Positions 27,126-35,591 of a DNA stretch of 48,249 nt are shown in pieces. The DNA is taken from positions 1-48,249 of the forward strand of contig NZ_MCZK01000151.1 of the NCBI RefSeq assembly GCF_002875945.1, given 5' to 3'. This stretch comes from Vibrio lentus. Its GTDB lineage: Bacteria > Pseudomonadota > Gammaproteobacteria > Enterobacterales > Vibrionaceae. The first letter of the stretch is position 1; each line of letters starts with the position of its first letter. The notes under the pieces are model-generated. The model was not told the DNA's origin. It did no database searches and was given only the letters and a program-made list of their open reading frames with translations. A program made the position numbers and the translations under genes.

Positions 27126-27980
27126 TTACTGCACATGCTTGCGGATGATGGTCGATAGGTATTCACACAACATCACGATCACGATAATAATCAATAGAAT
27201 AGCGGCCGCTGCGCTGTATTCGTAACGGTCCATGGCAGTGTTCAATGTTGCGCCGATGCCCCCTGCGCCCACAATGCCAATCACAGCAGACTCACGAAAG
27301 TTGATGTCGAGTCGGTACATCGAAAGCCCGATAAAGCGTGGCATAACCTGCGCTTGAATGGCGTAGTTCACCTGTTGTAACCAACTAGCGCCAGTTGCGC
27401 GCATTGCGGTGAGTGGTGCTGGGTCGATGGCTTCAATTTCATCGGCAAACAATTTCGCGAGAAAGCCGATGGTTGCGAATGTCAGCGTGACAAAACCCGC
27501 AAACGTACCAAAGCCAAACAGTGCCACACACAGAATCGCAACGATGATCTCTTGTAAGCTACGAGCGATCGAAATAAACGCACGGCAGAATAGATAAACA
27601 GGAGTAGGGGCAAGGTTTTTGGCTGCGCCTAATCCGAATGGGATTGAAAGAATGACACCTGCCACGGTTGACGTGAGCGTCATGGTTAAGCTCTCAATCA
27701 AACCTTGTGAGATGTTGTTCCAACGTCCGCCAAAATCTGGATTCATGAAAGCTAAAATGAACTGCCAGCCGCGCTCGCTGCCTTCGTAGATCCGAGCCCA
27801 GTTTACGTGTACCGATTGAGTCGCAAGGTATAAGTACACCGCGACGATGATGATCAAACTCCAACGCAACCATGAATTAGATATCAGTGGCGGCTTTGTC
27901 CAATGCGTCGGGTATTGTTTGGGGTTCTGTTGTGCAGACTTTAAATGCCGCTGAGCTTGTTTTGGATATGGCTGAGTCAT
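27126..27980 (-). CDS. phnE: PhnE-type ABC transporter permease 1
   Basis: 284 residues with a roughly 35-residue cytoplasmic N-terminus and about six membrane segments. It shows the same EAA loop (AMRATGASWLQQVNYAI) and VGAGGIGATL motif as its neighbour, its paralogue. Its ATG overlaps the stop codon of phnC in an ATGA, a sign of coupled translation. Ten bases separate its stop from the downstream permease. Confidence 0.88.
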   Translation of the reverse strand: MTQPYPKQAQRHLKSAQQNPKQYPTHWTKPPLISNSWLRWSLIIIVAVYLYLATQSVHVNWARIYEGSERGWQFILAFMNPDFGGRWNNISQGLIESLTMTLTSTVAGVILSIPFGLGAAKNLAPTPVYLFCRAFISIARSLQEIIVAILCVALFGFGTFAGFVTLTFATIGFLAKLFADEIEAIDPAPLTAMRATGASWLQQVNYAIQAQVMPRFIGLSMYRLDINFRESAVIGIVGAGGIGATLNTAMDRYEYSAAAAILLIIIVIVMLCEYLSTIIRKHVQ

Positions 27981-28795
27981 ATTGTTGCCTCAGACAAGCG
28001 AGGGTTCATGATGATCAGATCATCTTCCTCTTCTTCTGCTTGTTGGCTCCAATCTTCTTCACCGTAGATCTGTGTGAGTACGTCTTCGGTGAGCAAGTTT
28101 GGTTTGTCATCAAACACCACACAGCCAGCATTTAGGCCGACAACACGGTCGACAAACTGTTTCGCTAACTGAACGTCGTGAATATTGATGATGGCTGGGA
28201 GTTGTTGTTCTGAACAAATTTCGCTGATCAATCGCATGATCTGTCGGGCAGTGCGTGGATCGAGCGCGGCCGTAGGTTCATCAATTAATAGTAACTTTGG
28301 CTTTTGAGCGAGTGCACGTGCAATACCTACGCGTTGGCGTTGGCCACCTGATAGGGCATCAGCTCTTTTATTTGCGTGTTCTAATAATCCAACGCGGTCG
28401 AGTAGCGCATAAGCGGCTTGGATATCCGATTCTGGGAAACGACGAGTGAAGCTTTGCCAGAAATTCACGTACCCCAAACGGCCTGAAAGTACGTTTTCCA
28501 TGACTGTTAAACGTTCAATCAGTGCATACTCTTGGAAAATCATCCCAATTTCACGTCGAGAATGTCTCAGTTGGCGCTTAGACCAGGTCTCTAGGTTGGT
28601 GTTGGAGAAGATAACTTCACCGCTGGTGGGCTCGGTTAGTCGATTAATACAGCGAATCAGCGTTGATTTACCCGCACCAGATGGGCCAATCAATCCAACG
28701 ACTTCACCGGCATTCACCGATAAGCTAACGTTGGTCAGGGCTTTATCAGAACTGGAGTAGTGCTTAGTAAGCCCTTTAAGGGTAAGAGTAGACAT
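27977..28795 (-). CDS. phnC: PhnC-type ABC transporter ATPase
   Basis: 272 residues from the ATG at 28795, chosen because AGGA lies 6 bp upstream and the protein then begins at the usual MSTLTLKGLTKHY; the frame is open to 28885 but the added residues resemble nothing. Walker A GPSGAGKST, the Q-loop in IFQEY, signature LSGGQRQRVGIARAL, Walker B LLLIDEPTAALDP and the switch His in INIHDV are all present, so the ATPase should be active. The C-terminus carries an acidic EEEEDD stretch. Confidence 0.92.
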   Translation of the reverse strand: MSTLTLKGLTKHYSSSDKALTNVSLSVNAGEVVGLIGPSGAGKSTLIRCINRLTEPTSGEVIFSNTNLETWSKRQLRHSRREIGMIFQEYALIERLTVMENVLSGRLGYVNFWQSFTRRFPESDIQAAYALLDRVGLLEHANKRADALSGGQRQRVGIARALAQKPKLLLIDEPTAALDPRTARQIMRLISEICSEQQLPAIINIHDVQLAKQFVDRVVGLNAGCVVFDDKPNLLTEDVLTQIYGEEDWSQQAEEEEDDLIIMNPRLSEATI

Positions 28796-28870
28796 AGAAT
28801 TCCTATAAGGACGGTGTACTAACAGTCCGCCTGAGGCAGAAATCGGAAGCAAACCGCTGAGAGTGGTGAA

Positions 28871-28898
28871 TAACTGCAGGCACATAAGCCTGCAGTTA
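28871..28898 (-). other. Intercistronic hairpin between phnD and phnC
   Basis: Perfect 11-bp inverted repeat TAACTGCAGGC / GCCTGCAGTTA with a 6-base loop, in the 142-bp phnD-phnC gap. There is no U-tract in the operon direction, so it more likely protects the phnD message than stops transcription. Confidence 0.6.
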
Positions 28899-28937
28899 GT
28901 TTTATCAATGTGTGATTGGCTTTTAGTTCGGTTGAAC

Positions 28938-29894
28938 TTAGCTACACGTGTAAGACACTTTATTCGCGGTATCGATAGTGCGGATCACTTCCCAGTGCTC
29001 TTGGTAAGTGATCGGAACAAATTTCGCTTCACCGTTACGCTCAAATTCTTCTTGAAGCTTCGTGCCTTCCCAGTCGAAAGTGAAAAACGCTTTTTGAATC
29101 TTCTCTTGAAGCTCTGGTGTCAGGTTGTGCGCTGTGCCGTAAGCCGTTGTTGGGAAGGTCTGTGACTTGTAGATGCTCTTGATTTGACCTTCTTTCACGA
29201 CTTCACGTGAAAGCATACGGTTCAATACTGAGTTAGCGACGGCTGCTGCGTCATAATCTTTGTGTGCCACACCCAAAATAGAGTTGTCGTGTGCGCCAGA
29301 GAAAGCTGGTTTGAAATCACGCTCAGGTTGAAGCTGGTATTCAGCATCCAGAATCGCAGAAGGCGCTTTGAAACCAGAGTTTGACGTTTGCGATGTGAAT
29401 GCTAGGTTTTTGCCTTTTAGGTCTTCAACCTTTTCGATGCCTGAACCTGGGTGCGTGATGATTTCCATTTCGTAACCGAAAGAGCCATCTTCAGCCGCCA
29501 TCATTGTGAATGGAGCAAAGCCAGCACAGTTAACTGCTAGTGGCGTTGAACCAGTGTTGAAACCTGCGATATGCAGACGACCTGAACGCATTGCTTCAAT
29601 TTGAGCTGCGTTATTTTGAACAGGGAAGAAACGAACCGTTTTTTCCGTTGTTTTTTCAAGGTGGCTCAAAAACTCGCTCCACACATCAGCGTATACTGCT
29701 GGATCTTCAACTGGCGTGTAAGCAAAAATTAGCGTGTTTGGATCCACCCATTGTGATTCATCTTGAGGTACATCGGCGACCAAGTTACCAGAGCGGTCTT
29801 CGTATCGCGTATCCATCGCTAATGCAGAACCAGAAAAAATCAGCGCAGCAGTAATAGCGCTTTTAAGCGTGAGATTTGTTTTTGTCGGTTTCAT
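28938..29894 (-). CDS. phnD: PhnD-type periplasmic substrate-binding protein
   Basis: 318 residues with a Sec signal peptide ending ALA at about residue 26. The mature protein fits the phosphate/phosphite/phosphonate binding family: the IFAYTPVEDP strand, the M-SGRLHIAGFNTGS motif, and the LAFTSQTSNSGFKAPSA block that forms the oxyanion pocket. It delivers substrate to the PhnC/PhnE importer encoded downstream. No C-P lyase, phosphonatase or phosphite dehydrogenase gene is in the window, so the ligand is open; phosphite, methylphosphonate and other oxyanions remain possible. Confidence 0.88.
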   Translation of the reverse strand: MKPTKTNLTLKSAITAALIFSGSALAMDTRYEDRSGNLVADVPQDESQWVDPNTLIFAYTPVEDPAVYADVWSEFLSHLEKTTEKTVRFFPVQNNAAQIEAMRSGRLHIAGFNTGSTPLAVNCAGFAPFTMMAAEDGSFGYEMEIITHPGSGIEKVEDLKGKNLAFTSQTSNSGFKAPSAILDAEYQLQPERDFKPAFSGAHDNSILGVAHKDYDAAAVANSVLNRMLSREVVKEGQIKSIYKSQTFPTTAYGTAHNLTPELQEKIQKAFFTFDWEGTKLQEEFERNGEAKFVPITYQEHWEVIRTIDTANKVSYTCS

Positions 29895-30159
29895 TATGTC
29901 AGTCCAATTGAGTGATTTGTTGGAAGGAAGTATAGGAATCGAGGATGACAGAACCGATGCTTTTTGATGACGGATTTATGAATGGTGTAACATAATGTTT
30001 CTAGCGGAGTGGAATTAGATACTTTCTAAGTGTTTGATTAGGCGAGTAAATTAATAGCCTGTGATTCGTTTGGATTTTACTCAATTGGCTGTAGGTTGAA
30101 ATACTGTTATAGTGATCCTTAAATAATACATAAACATAACATATAAAATAAGTGAACTT

Positions 30160-30876
30160 ATGGTTACCACTTTTAATTCAATTTCGGGCTCGAAGCGCAG
30201 CCTGCACGTGCAAGTAGCTCGTGAAATCGCTCGTGGAATCTTGTCTGGCGAACTGCCACAAGGTTCTATTATTCCTGGTGAAATGGCGTTGTGTGAACAG
30301 TTTGGTATCAGCCGAACAGCACTTCGTGAAGCAGTTAAACTATTGACCTCTAAAGGTCTGTTAGAGTCCCGCCCGAAAATCGGTACTCGTGTAGTTGACC
30401 GCGCATACTGGAACTTCCTTGATCCTCAACTGATTGAATGGATGGACGGTCTAACCGACGTAGACCAATTCTGTTCACAGTTCTTAGGTCTTCGCCGTGC
30501 GATTGAACCTGAAGCGTGTGCACTGGCGGCAAAATTTGCGACGGCTGAGCAACGTATCGAGCTTTCAGAGATCTTCCAAAAGATGGTAGAAGTGGATGAA
30601 GCTGAAGTGTTTGACCAAGAACGTTGGACAGACATTGATACTCGTTTCCATAGCTTGATCTTCAATGCAACCGGTAACGACTTCTACTTGCCATTTGGCA
30701 ATATTCTGACAACCATGTTCATTAACTTCATTGTGCACTCTTCTGAAGAGGGAAGCACATGTATCAATGAACACCGTAGAATCTATGAAGCTATTATGGC
30801 GGGTGACAGTGACAAGGCGAGAGTCGTGTCTGCAGCTCACTTGCAAGATGCTAACCACCGTTTGGCTACTGCGTAA
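30160..30876 (+). CDS. GntR-family transcriptional regulator, FadR (FCD) subfamily
   Basis: 238 residues. Winged helix at about 12-78 (SLHVQVAREIARGILSGELP, SRTALREAVKLL, GLLESRPKIGTRV) followed by an all-helical FCD ligand domain. The likely metal site is complete: D160, H164, H205 and H227. The WNFLDPQLIEWM linker is common in sugar-acid-responsive members. It is divergent from phnD and converges with tctA, and is the only DNA-binding regulator in the window. FadR-type operators have the form GT-N3-AC, which is the form of the palindrome found before the alginate genes, so it is the best candidate to control them, with KDG or DEHU as a possible inducer. Both links are inference. Confidence 0.9.
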   Translation: MVTTFNSISGSKRSLHVQVAREIARGILSGELPQGSIIPGEMALCEQFGISRTALREAVKLLTSKGLLESRPKIGTRVVDRAYWNFLDPQLIEWMDGLTDVDQFCSQFLGLRRAIEPEACALAAKFATAEQRIELSEIFQKMVEVDEAEVFDQERWTDIDTRFHSLIFNATGNDFYLPFGNILTTMFINFIVHSSEEGSTCINEHRRIYEAIMAGDSDKARVVSAAHLQDANHRLATA

Positions 30877-30948
30877 TAAAAACGATTTAAAGCACATCTG
30901 AGCCATCTCACATTGAGATGAGTGGCCACACACTCAGATAAACGACTT

Positions 30949-30977
30949 AAAAAGGTATGCCAAGTGCATGCCTTTTT
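30949..30977 (+). terminator. Intrinsic terminator of the GntR gene
   Basis: AAAAAGGTATGC-CAAGT-GCATGCCTTTTTT stem, one wobble pair, followed by T-rich sequence. Confidence 0.8.
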
Positions 30978-31018
30978 TATTGTCTGTTTTTACAGGAATT
31001 GATTGTTTATTGTGTACT

Positions 31019-31047
31019 AAAAAGCCAGAGACTTAGGTCTCTGGCTT
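31019..31047 (-). terminator. Terminator of the tct operon (probably bidirectional)
   Basis: AAAGCCAGAGAC-TTAG-GTCTCTGGCTTT with T5 on the minus side and T6 shortly after on the plus side. It is 85 bp past the tctA stop; an AGGTTAC tandem triplet (about 31057-31078) lies between. Confidence 0.8.
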
Positions 31048-31132
31048 TGATTTTTTAAGGTTACAGGTTACAGGTTATAGCTAATAATCTAAATGCTGTG
31101 CCTTAACCGCTATCCATTGAACAAGTCGTCAA

Positions 31133-32632
31133 CTATGGACATTGTTCAGTTTCCTTTTGTTTCTGTTTCTTCTTCATTTTTAACGTTGAATAAACAGAGA
31201 ATACAGCCAACACGATAAACGCGAGTGCAATAGGGCGCTCATAAAGGAAAGACCAACTGCCATCGTACATCAGCAGTGATTTCCTCAGATTTGTTTCTGC
31301 CATTGGACCTAAAATGATCGCAAGCAGAATTGGCGAAGACGGAATATCCAGTTTAGTTAAGATAAAGCCTAACAGACCGAAGCCGATCGCAATACCCACA
31401 TCAAACATCGAGTTGTTGATCGCATAAGCACCAACGATCGACAAGAAGACAATAATTGGGATCATGATGATCTTGGGTACTTCAATGATGCGGCAGAAGA
31501 AACGAATACCCAGTAAACCAATCACTAACATCACAAGATTAGCAACCAACATCGAGCTGAATACGCCATAAACCACTTCTGGGTTTTGGGCAAACAGTAG
31601 AGGCCCCGGAGTTAAGCCTTGAACAATCAATGCGCCTAGAAGAACCGCTGCCACAGCATCCCCCGGAACGCCAAGTGTTAACAATGGAACTAGCGAACCA
31701 CCCGTTACACCGTTGTTTCCAGATTCGGCTGCTGCTAGACCTCGTACTGATCCTTTACCAAACTCTTCTGGATTTTTCGATGAACGTTTTGCTTCGTTGT
31801 AACAAACGAATGCCGAAATATCAGCACCAGCCCCCGGTACAGAACCGATGGTTGTTCCCATCAAGCCACTTTTTATTGCGGTTGGTAGCATTTCTTTAAG
31901 GTCGCCTTTGCTCAATAGTTTATGGTCAAACTTCGGCGCGACGACTTTCTTCTCAGAGAACAGTTTCTCAAGTTGGTTTAATGCTTCAGATAGAGCGAAC
32001 AGACCAATCAAAACAGGGATGACGTTGATTCCGCTGTAGAGATCCATGATGTCAAAAGTAAACCTTGGCACACTGCTGATTGGATCGAGCCCAACGGTTG
32101 ATACCAATAGTCCAATCGTACCCGCAAGTAACCCTTTAAAGATGTTGTTCGAAGAAACACTCGCAATGATAGTTAAACCAAACAGAGCAAGTGCGAAGTA
32201 CTCTGGTGCATTAAAACGCAGTGCAAAGGTCGCAAGTTTAGGTGCAATGGCAATAAGGACGATAGTACTGAGTAACCCGCCAATAAATGAAGCAACAGCC
32301 GAAATACTTAATGCTCTTGCTGCTTGTCCTCTCACTGCCATGGTGTGGCCGTCGAGTACACTGGCTGCAGACGCTGGTGTCCCTGGTGTTTTAAGCAGTA
32401 TTGCGGCAATTGAACCACCGTAAATGCCACCAATGTATACACCAATTAACATCACGAGGGCTGACGTCGGTTCCATGCCAAAGGTAAACGGTAGCAGAAT
32501 CGCAACGCCCATCGTCGCCGTTAGGCCGGGTAGTGCGCCTAGAATTACGCCGCCCAGTACGCCAAAAACAAGGACAGGAAGCACTGCAAAACTAACAGCT
32601 GTTGCGAGACCATCGATTAGATATTCAAACAT
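31133..32632 (-). CDS. tctA: Tripartite tricarboxylate transporter, large membrane subunit TctA
   Basis: 499 residues with about 11-12 membrane segments. Characteristic glycine-rich TctA blocks are present: GALPGLTATMGVAILLPFTF near residue 32-50, the GIYGGSIAAILLKTPGTPAS block near 70-90, and GSVPGAGADISAFV near 260. It forms the channel of a cation-coupled carboxylate importer with TctB and TctC. A near-perfect AGGAGG directly follows the tctB stop and sits 5 bp before the ATG, indicating high translation and coupling. Confidence 0.93.
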   Translation of the reverse strand: MFEYLIDGLATAVSFAVLPVLVFGVLGGVILGALPGLTATMGVAILLPFTFGMEPTSALVMLIGVYIGGIYGGSIAAILLKTPGTPASAASVLDGHTMAVRGQAARALSISAVASFIGGLLSTIVLIAIAPKLATFALRFNAPEYFALALFGLTIIASVSSNNIFKGLLAGTIGLLVSTVGLDPISSVPRFTFDIMDLYSGINVIPVLIGLFALSEALNQLEKLFSEKKVVAPKFDHKLLSKGDLKEMLPTAIKSGLMGTTIGSVPGAGADISAFVCYNEAKRSSKNPEEFGKGSVRGLAAAESGNNGVTGGSLVPLLTLGVPGDAVAAVLLGALIVQGLTPGPLLFAQNPEVVYGVFSSMLVANLVMLVIGLLGIRFFCRIIEVPKIIMIPIIVFLSIVGAYAINNSMFDVGIAIGFGLLGFILTKLDIPSSPILLAIILGPMAETNLRKSLLMYDGSWSFLYERPIALAFIVLAVFSVYSTLKMKKKQKQKETEQCP

Positions 32633-32641
32633 TATGACCTC

Positions 32642-33097
32642 CTATGACCAGGTTGCTTCAGGAAGCGCGATGTAGAACACCTCGCCAAACAAATAGTAAA
32701 CCGCAAAAACAAAAACAACGGCGACAACGTAGTAGATTGGCTTCTTAACTTTGAAGTAAACGAGGTAGAACATAAATGCAATCAAACTCGCGTAAAGGTA
32801 GCCAACCACACTGATGAGTAATGCGTATCCGATAAGAAAGGCAACGCCGAAGATAGACATCTTGCTTATCATCGGTTCTTGTTGTTCTGAGACGCCTTTG
32901 AGTTTGTGTTGAATGATGAGAACAATGCAGATAGCAATCTGAGCAATCACAATCATCATCGGGAAGAATTTTGCATCAACACTTGCATCTTGATACATCG
33001 GACGATCAAACTGAGTAATCAACGCGAGTGCTATTGCGCTCAATATGATGATTATGGAAGGGAAAACGACATTCCGATTTAAGTTGGCGTTAGACAT
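32642..33097 (-). CDS. tctB: Tripartite tricarboxylate transporter, small membrane subunit TctB
   Basis: 151 residues from the ATG at 33097, which has AGGGG 8 bp upstream; the frame runs on to 33250 but that part overlaps tctC and a terminator, so the longer version is unlikely. Four membrane segments, as usual for TctB. It ends 9 bp before tctA. Confidence 0.85.
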   Translation of the reverse strand: MSNANLNRNVVFPSIIIILSAIALALITQFDRPMYQDASVDAKFFPMMIVIAQIAICIVLIIQHKLKGVSEQQEPMISKMSIFGVAFLIGYALLISVVGYLYASLIAFMFYLVYFKVKKPIYYVVAVVFVFAVYYLFGEVFYIALPEATWS

Positions 33098-33142
33098 AGA
33101 ATTTACCCCTAAAAAGTAAAGCAAGGGAAAGGTACAGACCGA

Positions 33143-33171
33143 TAAAAAAGGCACAACTGATTGTTGTGCCT
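33143..33171 (-). terminator. Intrinsic terminator inside the tct operon, between tctC and tctB
   Basis: Perfect 9-bp stem AGGCACAAC-tgatt-GTTGTGCCT followed by T6 on the minus strand, 12 bp after the tctC stop. It should reduce transcription of tctB-tctA relative to tctC. Confidence 0.8.
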
Positions 33172-33182
33172 CTGGATGAATG

Positions 33183-34109
33183 TTATTGAATGAGTTCAGT
33201 AAGCGATTTTGTATCTTCGGAAACGAACGTAGTGAAGGCTTTATCGTCAAGGTTGTGGATAGTCATTGCGCCTTTTGCCATGAAAGACTTGAACTCTTCA
33301 CTTGCCATTGCTTCATCAAATGCCGCACCCAGCTTCTCGATGACTGCATCCGGCGTATCTTTTGGAGCGCCGATACCACGCCATGTTCCTGTTACTACAT
33401 CAATACCTTGCTCTTTCAAAGTAGGGACATCGGGAATGTACTGAATACGTTCTTCTGACATGACACCCAATGCTTTTAGTTGGCCTGAACGAAGCTGAGC
33501 GATAGCTTCACCCGGTGTTACCATGGTTACGTCTGTGTGGTGGCCGAGTACTGCAGGAATTGCTTCAGATGCACCGTTGTAAGGGATAGCATTGAGTTTA
33601 ATATCTTGGTCTTTTTCAAGAGACATTAAGTAGAAGTTTGGCGCAGCGGTTGAAGCAAATTTTACGCTGCCTGGGTTTTCTTTAGCTTCTTTAATCAGAT
33701 CATTAATGGTGTTGTATGGGCTATCTGCTGCAACTAATACGACCGCTGGGTCGAGGTTTACTAAGCGAATGAGTCTAAAATCGTCTGCGGTATGGCGCAT
33801 CAAACCCATTTGAGGAAGCGAAGCGATTTCACGAGTGACCACTGTTAAAGTGTAACCATCAGCACGCTGCTGAGCACCAAAGCTCATACCAACGGCGCCA
33901 GCACCACCCGTGCGGTTCATGATTGAAATGTTTTGTCCTAGAATATCTTTCGCACTATTTGCAAGGGTACGGCCAACGGCATCTGTACCGCCGCCCGCGC
34001 CAAATGGGACAACTAAGCGAATGTTTTTGCTCGGGTAGTCAGCTGCAATCGACGTTGCAGAAACAAGTATGCCGGCTGCCAACATGATGGATTTCAATAA
34101 TTTACTCAT
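33183..34109 (-). CDS. tctC: Tripartite tricarboxylate transporter, periplasmic binding protein TctC
   Basis: 308 residues with a Sec signal peptide (cleavage after SIAA, about residue 23). The mature protein starts with YPSKNIRLVVPFGAGGGTDA, a family hallmark, followed by N-TGGAGAVG and the PYNGASEAIPAVLGHHTD block near residue 177. It binds a carboxylate and hands it to TctA/TctB. AAGGAAC precedes the ATG. It is separated from the upstream gene by 25 bp. Citrate, tartrate-like acids or uronate-derived keto-acids are all possible ligands; the operator upstream of the operon hints at the last. Confidence 0.93.
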   Translation of the reverse strand: MSKLLKSIMLAAGILVSATSIAADYPSKNIRLVVPFGAGGGTDAVGRTLANSAKDILGQNISIMNRTGGAGAVGMSFGAQQRADGYTLTVVTREIASLPQMGLMRHTADDFRLIRLVNLDPAVVLVAADSPYNTINDLIKEAKENPGSVKFASTAAPNFYLMSLEKDQDIKLNAIPYNGASEAIPAVLGHHTDVTMVTPGEAIAQLRSGQLKALGVMSEERIQYIPDVPTLKEQGIDVVTGTWRGIGAPKDTPDAVIEKLGAAFDEAMASEEFKSFMAKGAMTIHNLDDKAFTTFVSEDTKSLTELIQ

Positions 34110-34134
34110 AGTAAGTTCCTTCTGTTTCTAATTA

Positions 34135-34605
34135 TTAGCGATATGTTTTTGTAGGGTTTTCTGCTTTTTCTGTTTGGTATTCGTGCATTGCTAGCTGTTC
34201 AATAGCCACCGCTATCCAGCCACTGATCAGCATGTCATACCATTGTTGTACGCCACTGCAGGCAACAACCACGTTTCCGTAAACAAACGAACCATAAAAC
34301 AGTAAGTCTTCGTCACGTAATGAAGATGGGTGTTGGGAATGAAGTGTTAGATTGCTTGTCGATTCACGCCATGCTTGCTGAGCTTTCTTACGAGCAAGGT
34401 GATCAAACTTGATAGTCCAGTTATCAGGGGTTCCTAAAGACTCTTCATAAAGAATGGCGTCTTCGAAAGAGGCTTCCCAAGGCTTGAGGTGCGGATTCAT
34501 AACGACAATATACAGTTCTTTTCTATTGGTTCTTTCAAACAGCTTGTCGATAGAAGGTTTAACGATATCGATAGCGTCTTGAGTGATATCTTTCATTGAG
34601 CGCAT
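34135..34605 (-). CDS. Hypothetical protein, first gene of the tct operon (possible distant GlcG/HbpS-like fold)
   Basis: 156 residues, no signal peptide or membrane segment. I do not recognise it firmly. The order of elements (a beta strand LYIVVMNP, a DA residue pair, an ARKKAQQAW helix, a central GSFVYGNVVVACSGV strand pair, then an IAVAIEQLA helix) recalls the GlcG/HbpS (DUF336) fold, in which a small protein next to carboxylate-use genes carries a KA-helix and a VGVSG-like strand, but the similarity is weak. AAGGA lies 8 bp before the ATG at 34605. It is 25 bp upstream of tctC and so co-transcribed; a TTGTATGACAA palindrome lies 38 bp before its start. Confidence 0.75.
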   Translation of the reverse strand: MRSMKDITQDAIDIVKPSIDKLFERTNRKELYIVVMNPHLKPWEASFEDAILYEESLGTPDNWTIKFDHLARKKAQQAWRESTSNLTLHSQHPSSLRDEDLLFYGSFVYGNVVVACSGVQQWYDMLISGWIAVAIEQLAMHEYQTEKAENPTKTYR

Positions 34606-34642
34606 GCCACATGTCCTTATGTCTGGTTAGACATATAGAATA

Positions 34643-34653
34643 TTGTATGACAA
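34643..34653. promoter_or_regulatory. Palindromic operator upstream of the tct operon
   Basis: TTGTATGACAA, exact TTGT-N3-ACAA within ATTGTATGACAAT, 38 bp before the first gene of the operon. Confidence 0.5.
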
Positions 34654-35521
34654 TAATTCTTCAATTAACGAAAGCTTGGAAGCGCGTAGCGATCACAACC
34701 GGAACTCTTCTAACTAGACTTCGATCTTGTTTTAACCGTATTGTTTCGGAAATAGTGTGATTCTGGTCTTTTATTGAGCTGGAAATAAATGCACTCAGCG
34801 CCAGCTTATTTTGTCTTATTTATTAGATATAAACTCATCATCATATGGTCACCATTCTATTAATTCATATAGGCGAAAATTTTGGCGTGATAACAGAGCA
34901 TCCTATAAAACCATGGGATACATACGAACATGTAAGCGAACTAATCTGTTTGTTTTTAGGAAGTGTGTTGCACTGTTTTGGTTCAATCATTTTCCCATAT
35001 TTCTTAAGCTATTCATGTTGCTCAATACCCCCTAATCTTTGCACGCTCTCTTTATCACTCTCAGAGACAGCATGTTAAATTTCCTCTCTTAACTCATCAG
35101 GATATGGTCAAAATAATCATTCGATTGAGGTGATTTCTCATCCATTTGTATTTAGATCTAAAGATAAGAGCACTACACAAATTTGAATTGAATTCTAACT
35201 AGATTAACTTGTCAATTTTTTAAAAGACACTGGTTTATTGTGTGATTAATGGTCTTAATTGTCCTTTAGCTTGGCTTTGATTATTTTTGAGGATTTTATA
35301 TTTATATGTATTTTGTTGCATTTTTAATTTAGTGCGTAAAGTCCCACTGTTTTATGTAAGTGACTGATTTTAAATAATTATTTTGTTTGTTTCTTTTAGG
35401 GGTGAAATTTTTATCTAAAATATCAGTAATTACCTTGATTAATTGGCCATATTCCATCCTATGTCATATATATAATTAACTTAATCAATCAAAATAAGAT
35501 CACCATCACTTATTTGGATTA

Positions 35522-35532
35522 TTGTACTACAA
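35522..35532. promoter_or_regulatory. Palindromic operator upstream of SSS symporter 2
   Basis: TTGTACTACAA, perfect palindrome, 59 bp before the ATG. The core is identical to the site before SSS symporter 1, at almost the same distance from the start. Confidence 0.65.
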
Positions 35533-35591
35533 ATAAATGGTCGAATTTCCTATAGTCCTCGTAACAAATTATAACGGACAAAGGATACACG

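Larger units (their letters stand above)
34606..35591. other. AT-rich intergenic region between tct operon and SSS symporter 2
   Basis: 986 bp between divergent units. It holds operators at both ends (34643 and 35522). Short plus-strand frames at 34811-35078 overlap each other in different frames and have no convincing start signal; I see no gene. Confidence 0.55.

Noticed and set aside
26285..27166. Longer start of the second phnE gene at 27166
   Set aside because: It would overlap the previous gene by 41 bp, whereas the ATG at 27115 has AAGGA at good spacing.
33098..33250. Upstream extension of tctB
   Set aside because: It would cover the tctC-tctB terminator and overlap tctC; the ATG at 33097 has AGGGG before it.
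34811..35078. Two overlapping plus-strand frames of 74-77 codons
   Set aside because: They occupy two frames of the same AT-rich intergenic DNA and show no start signal or family.
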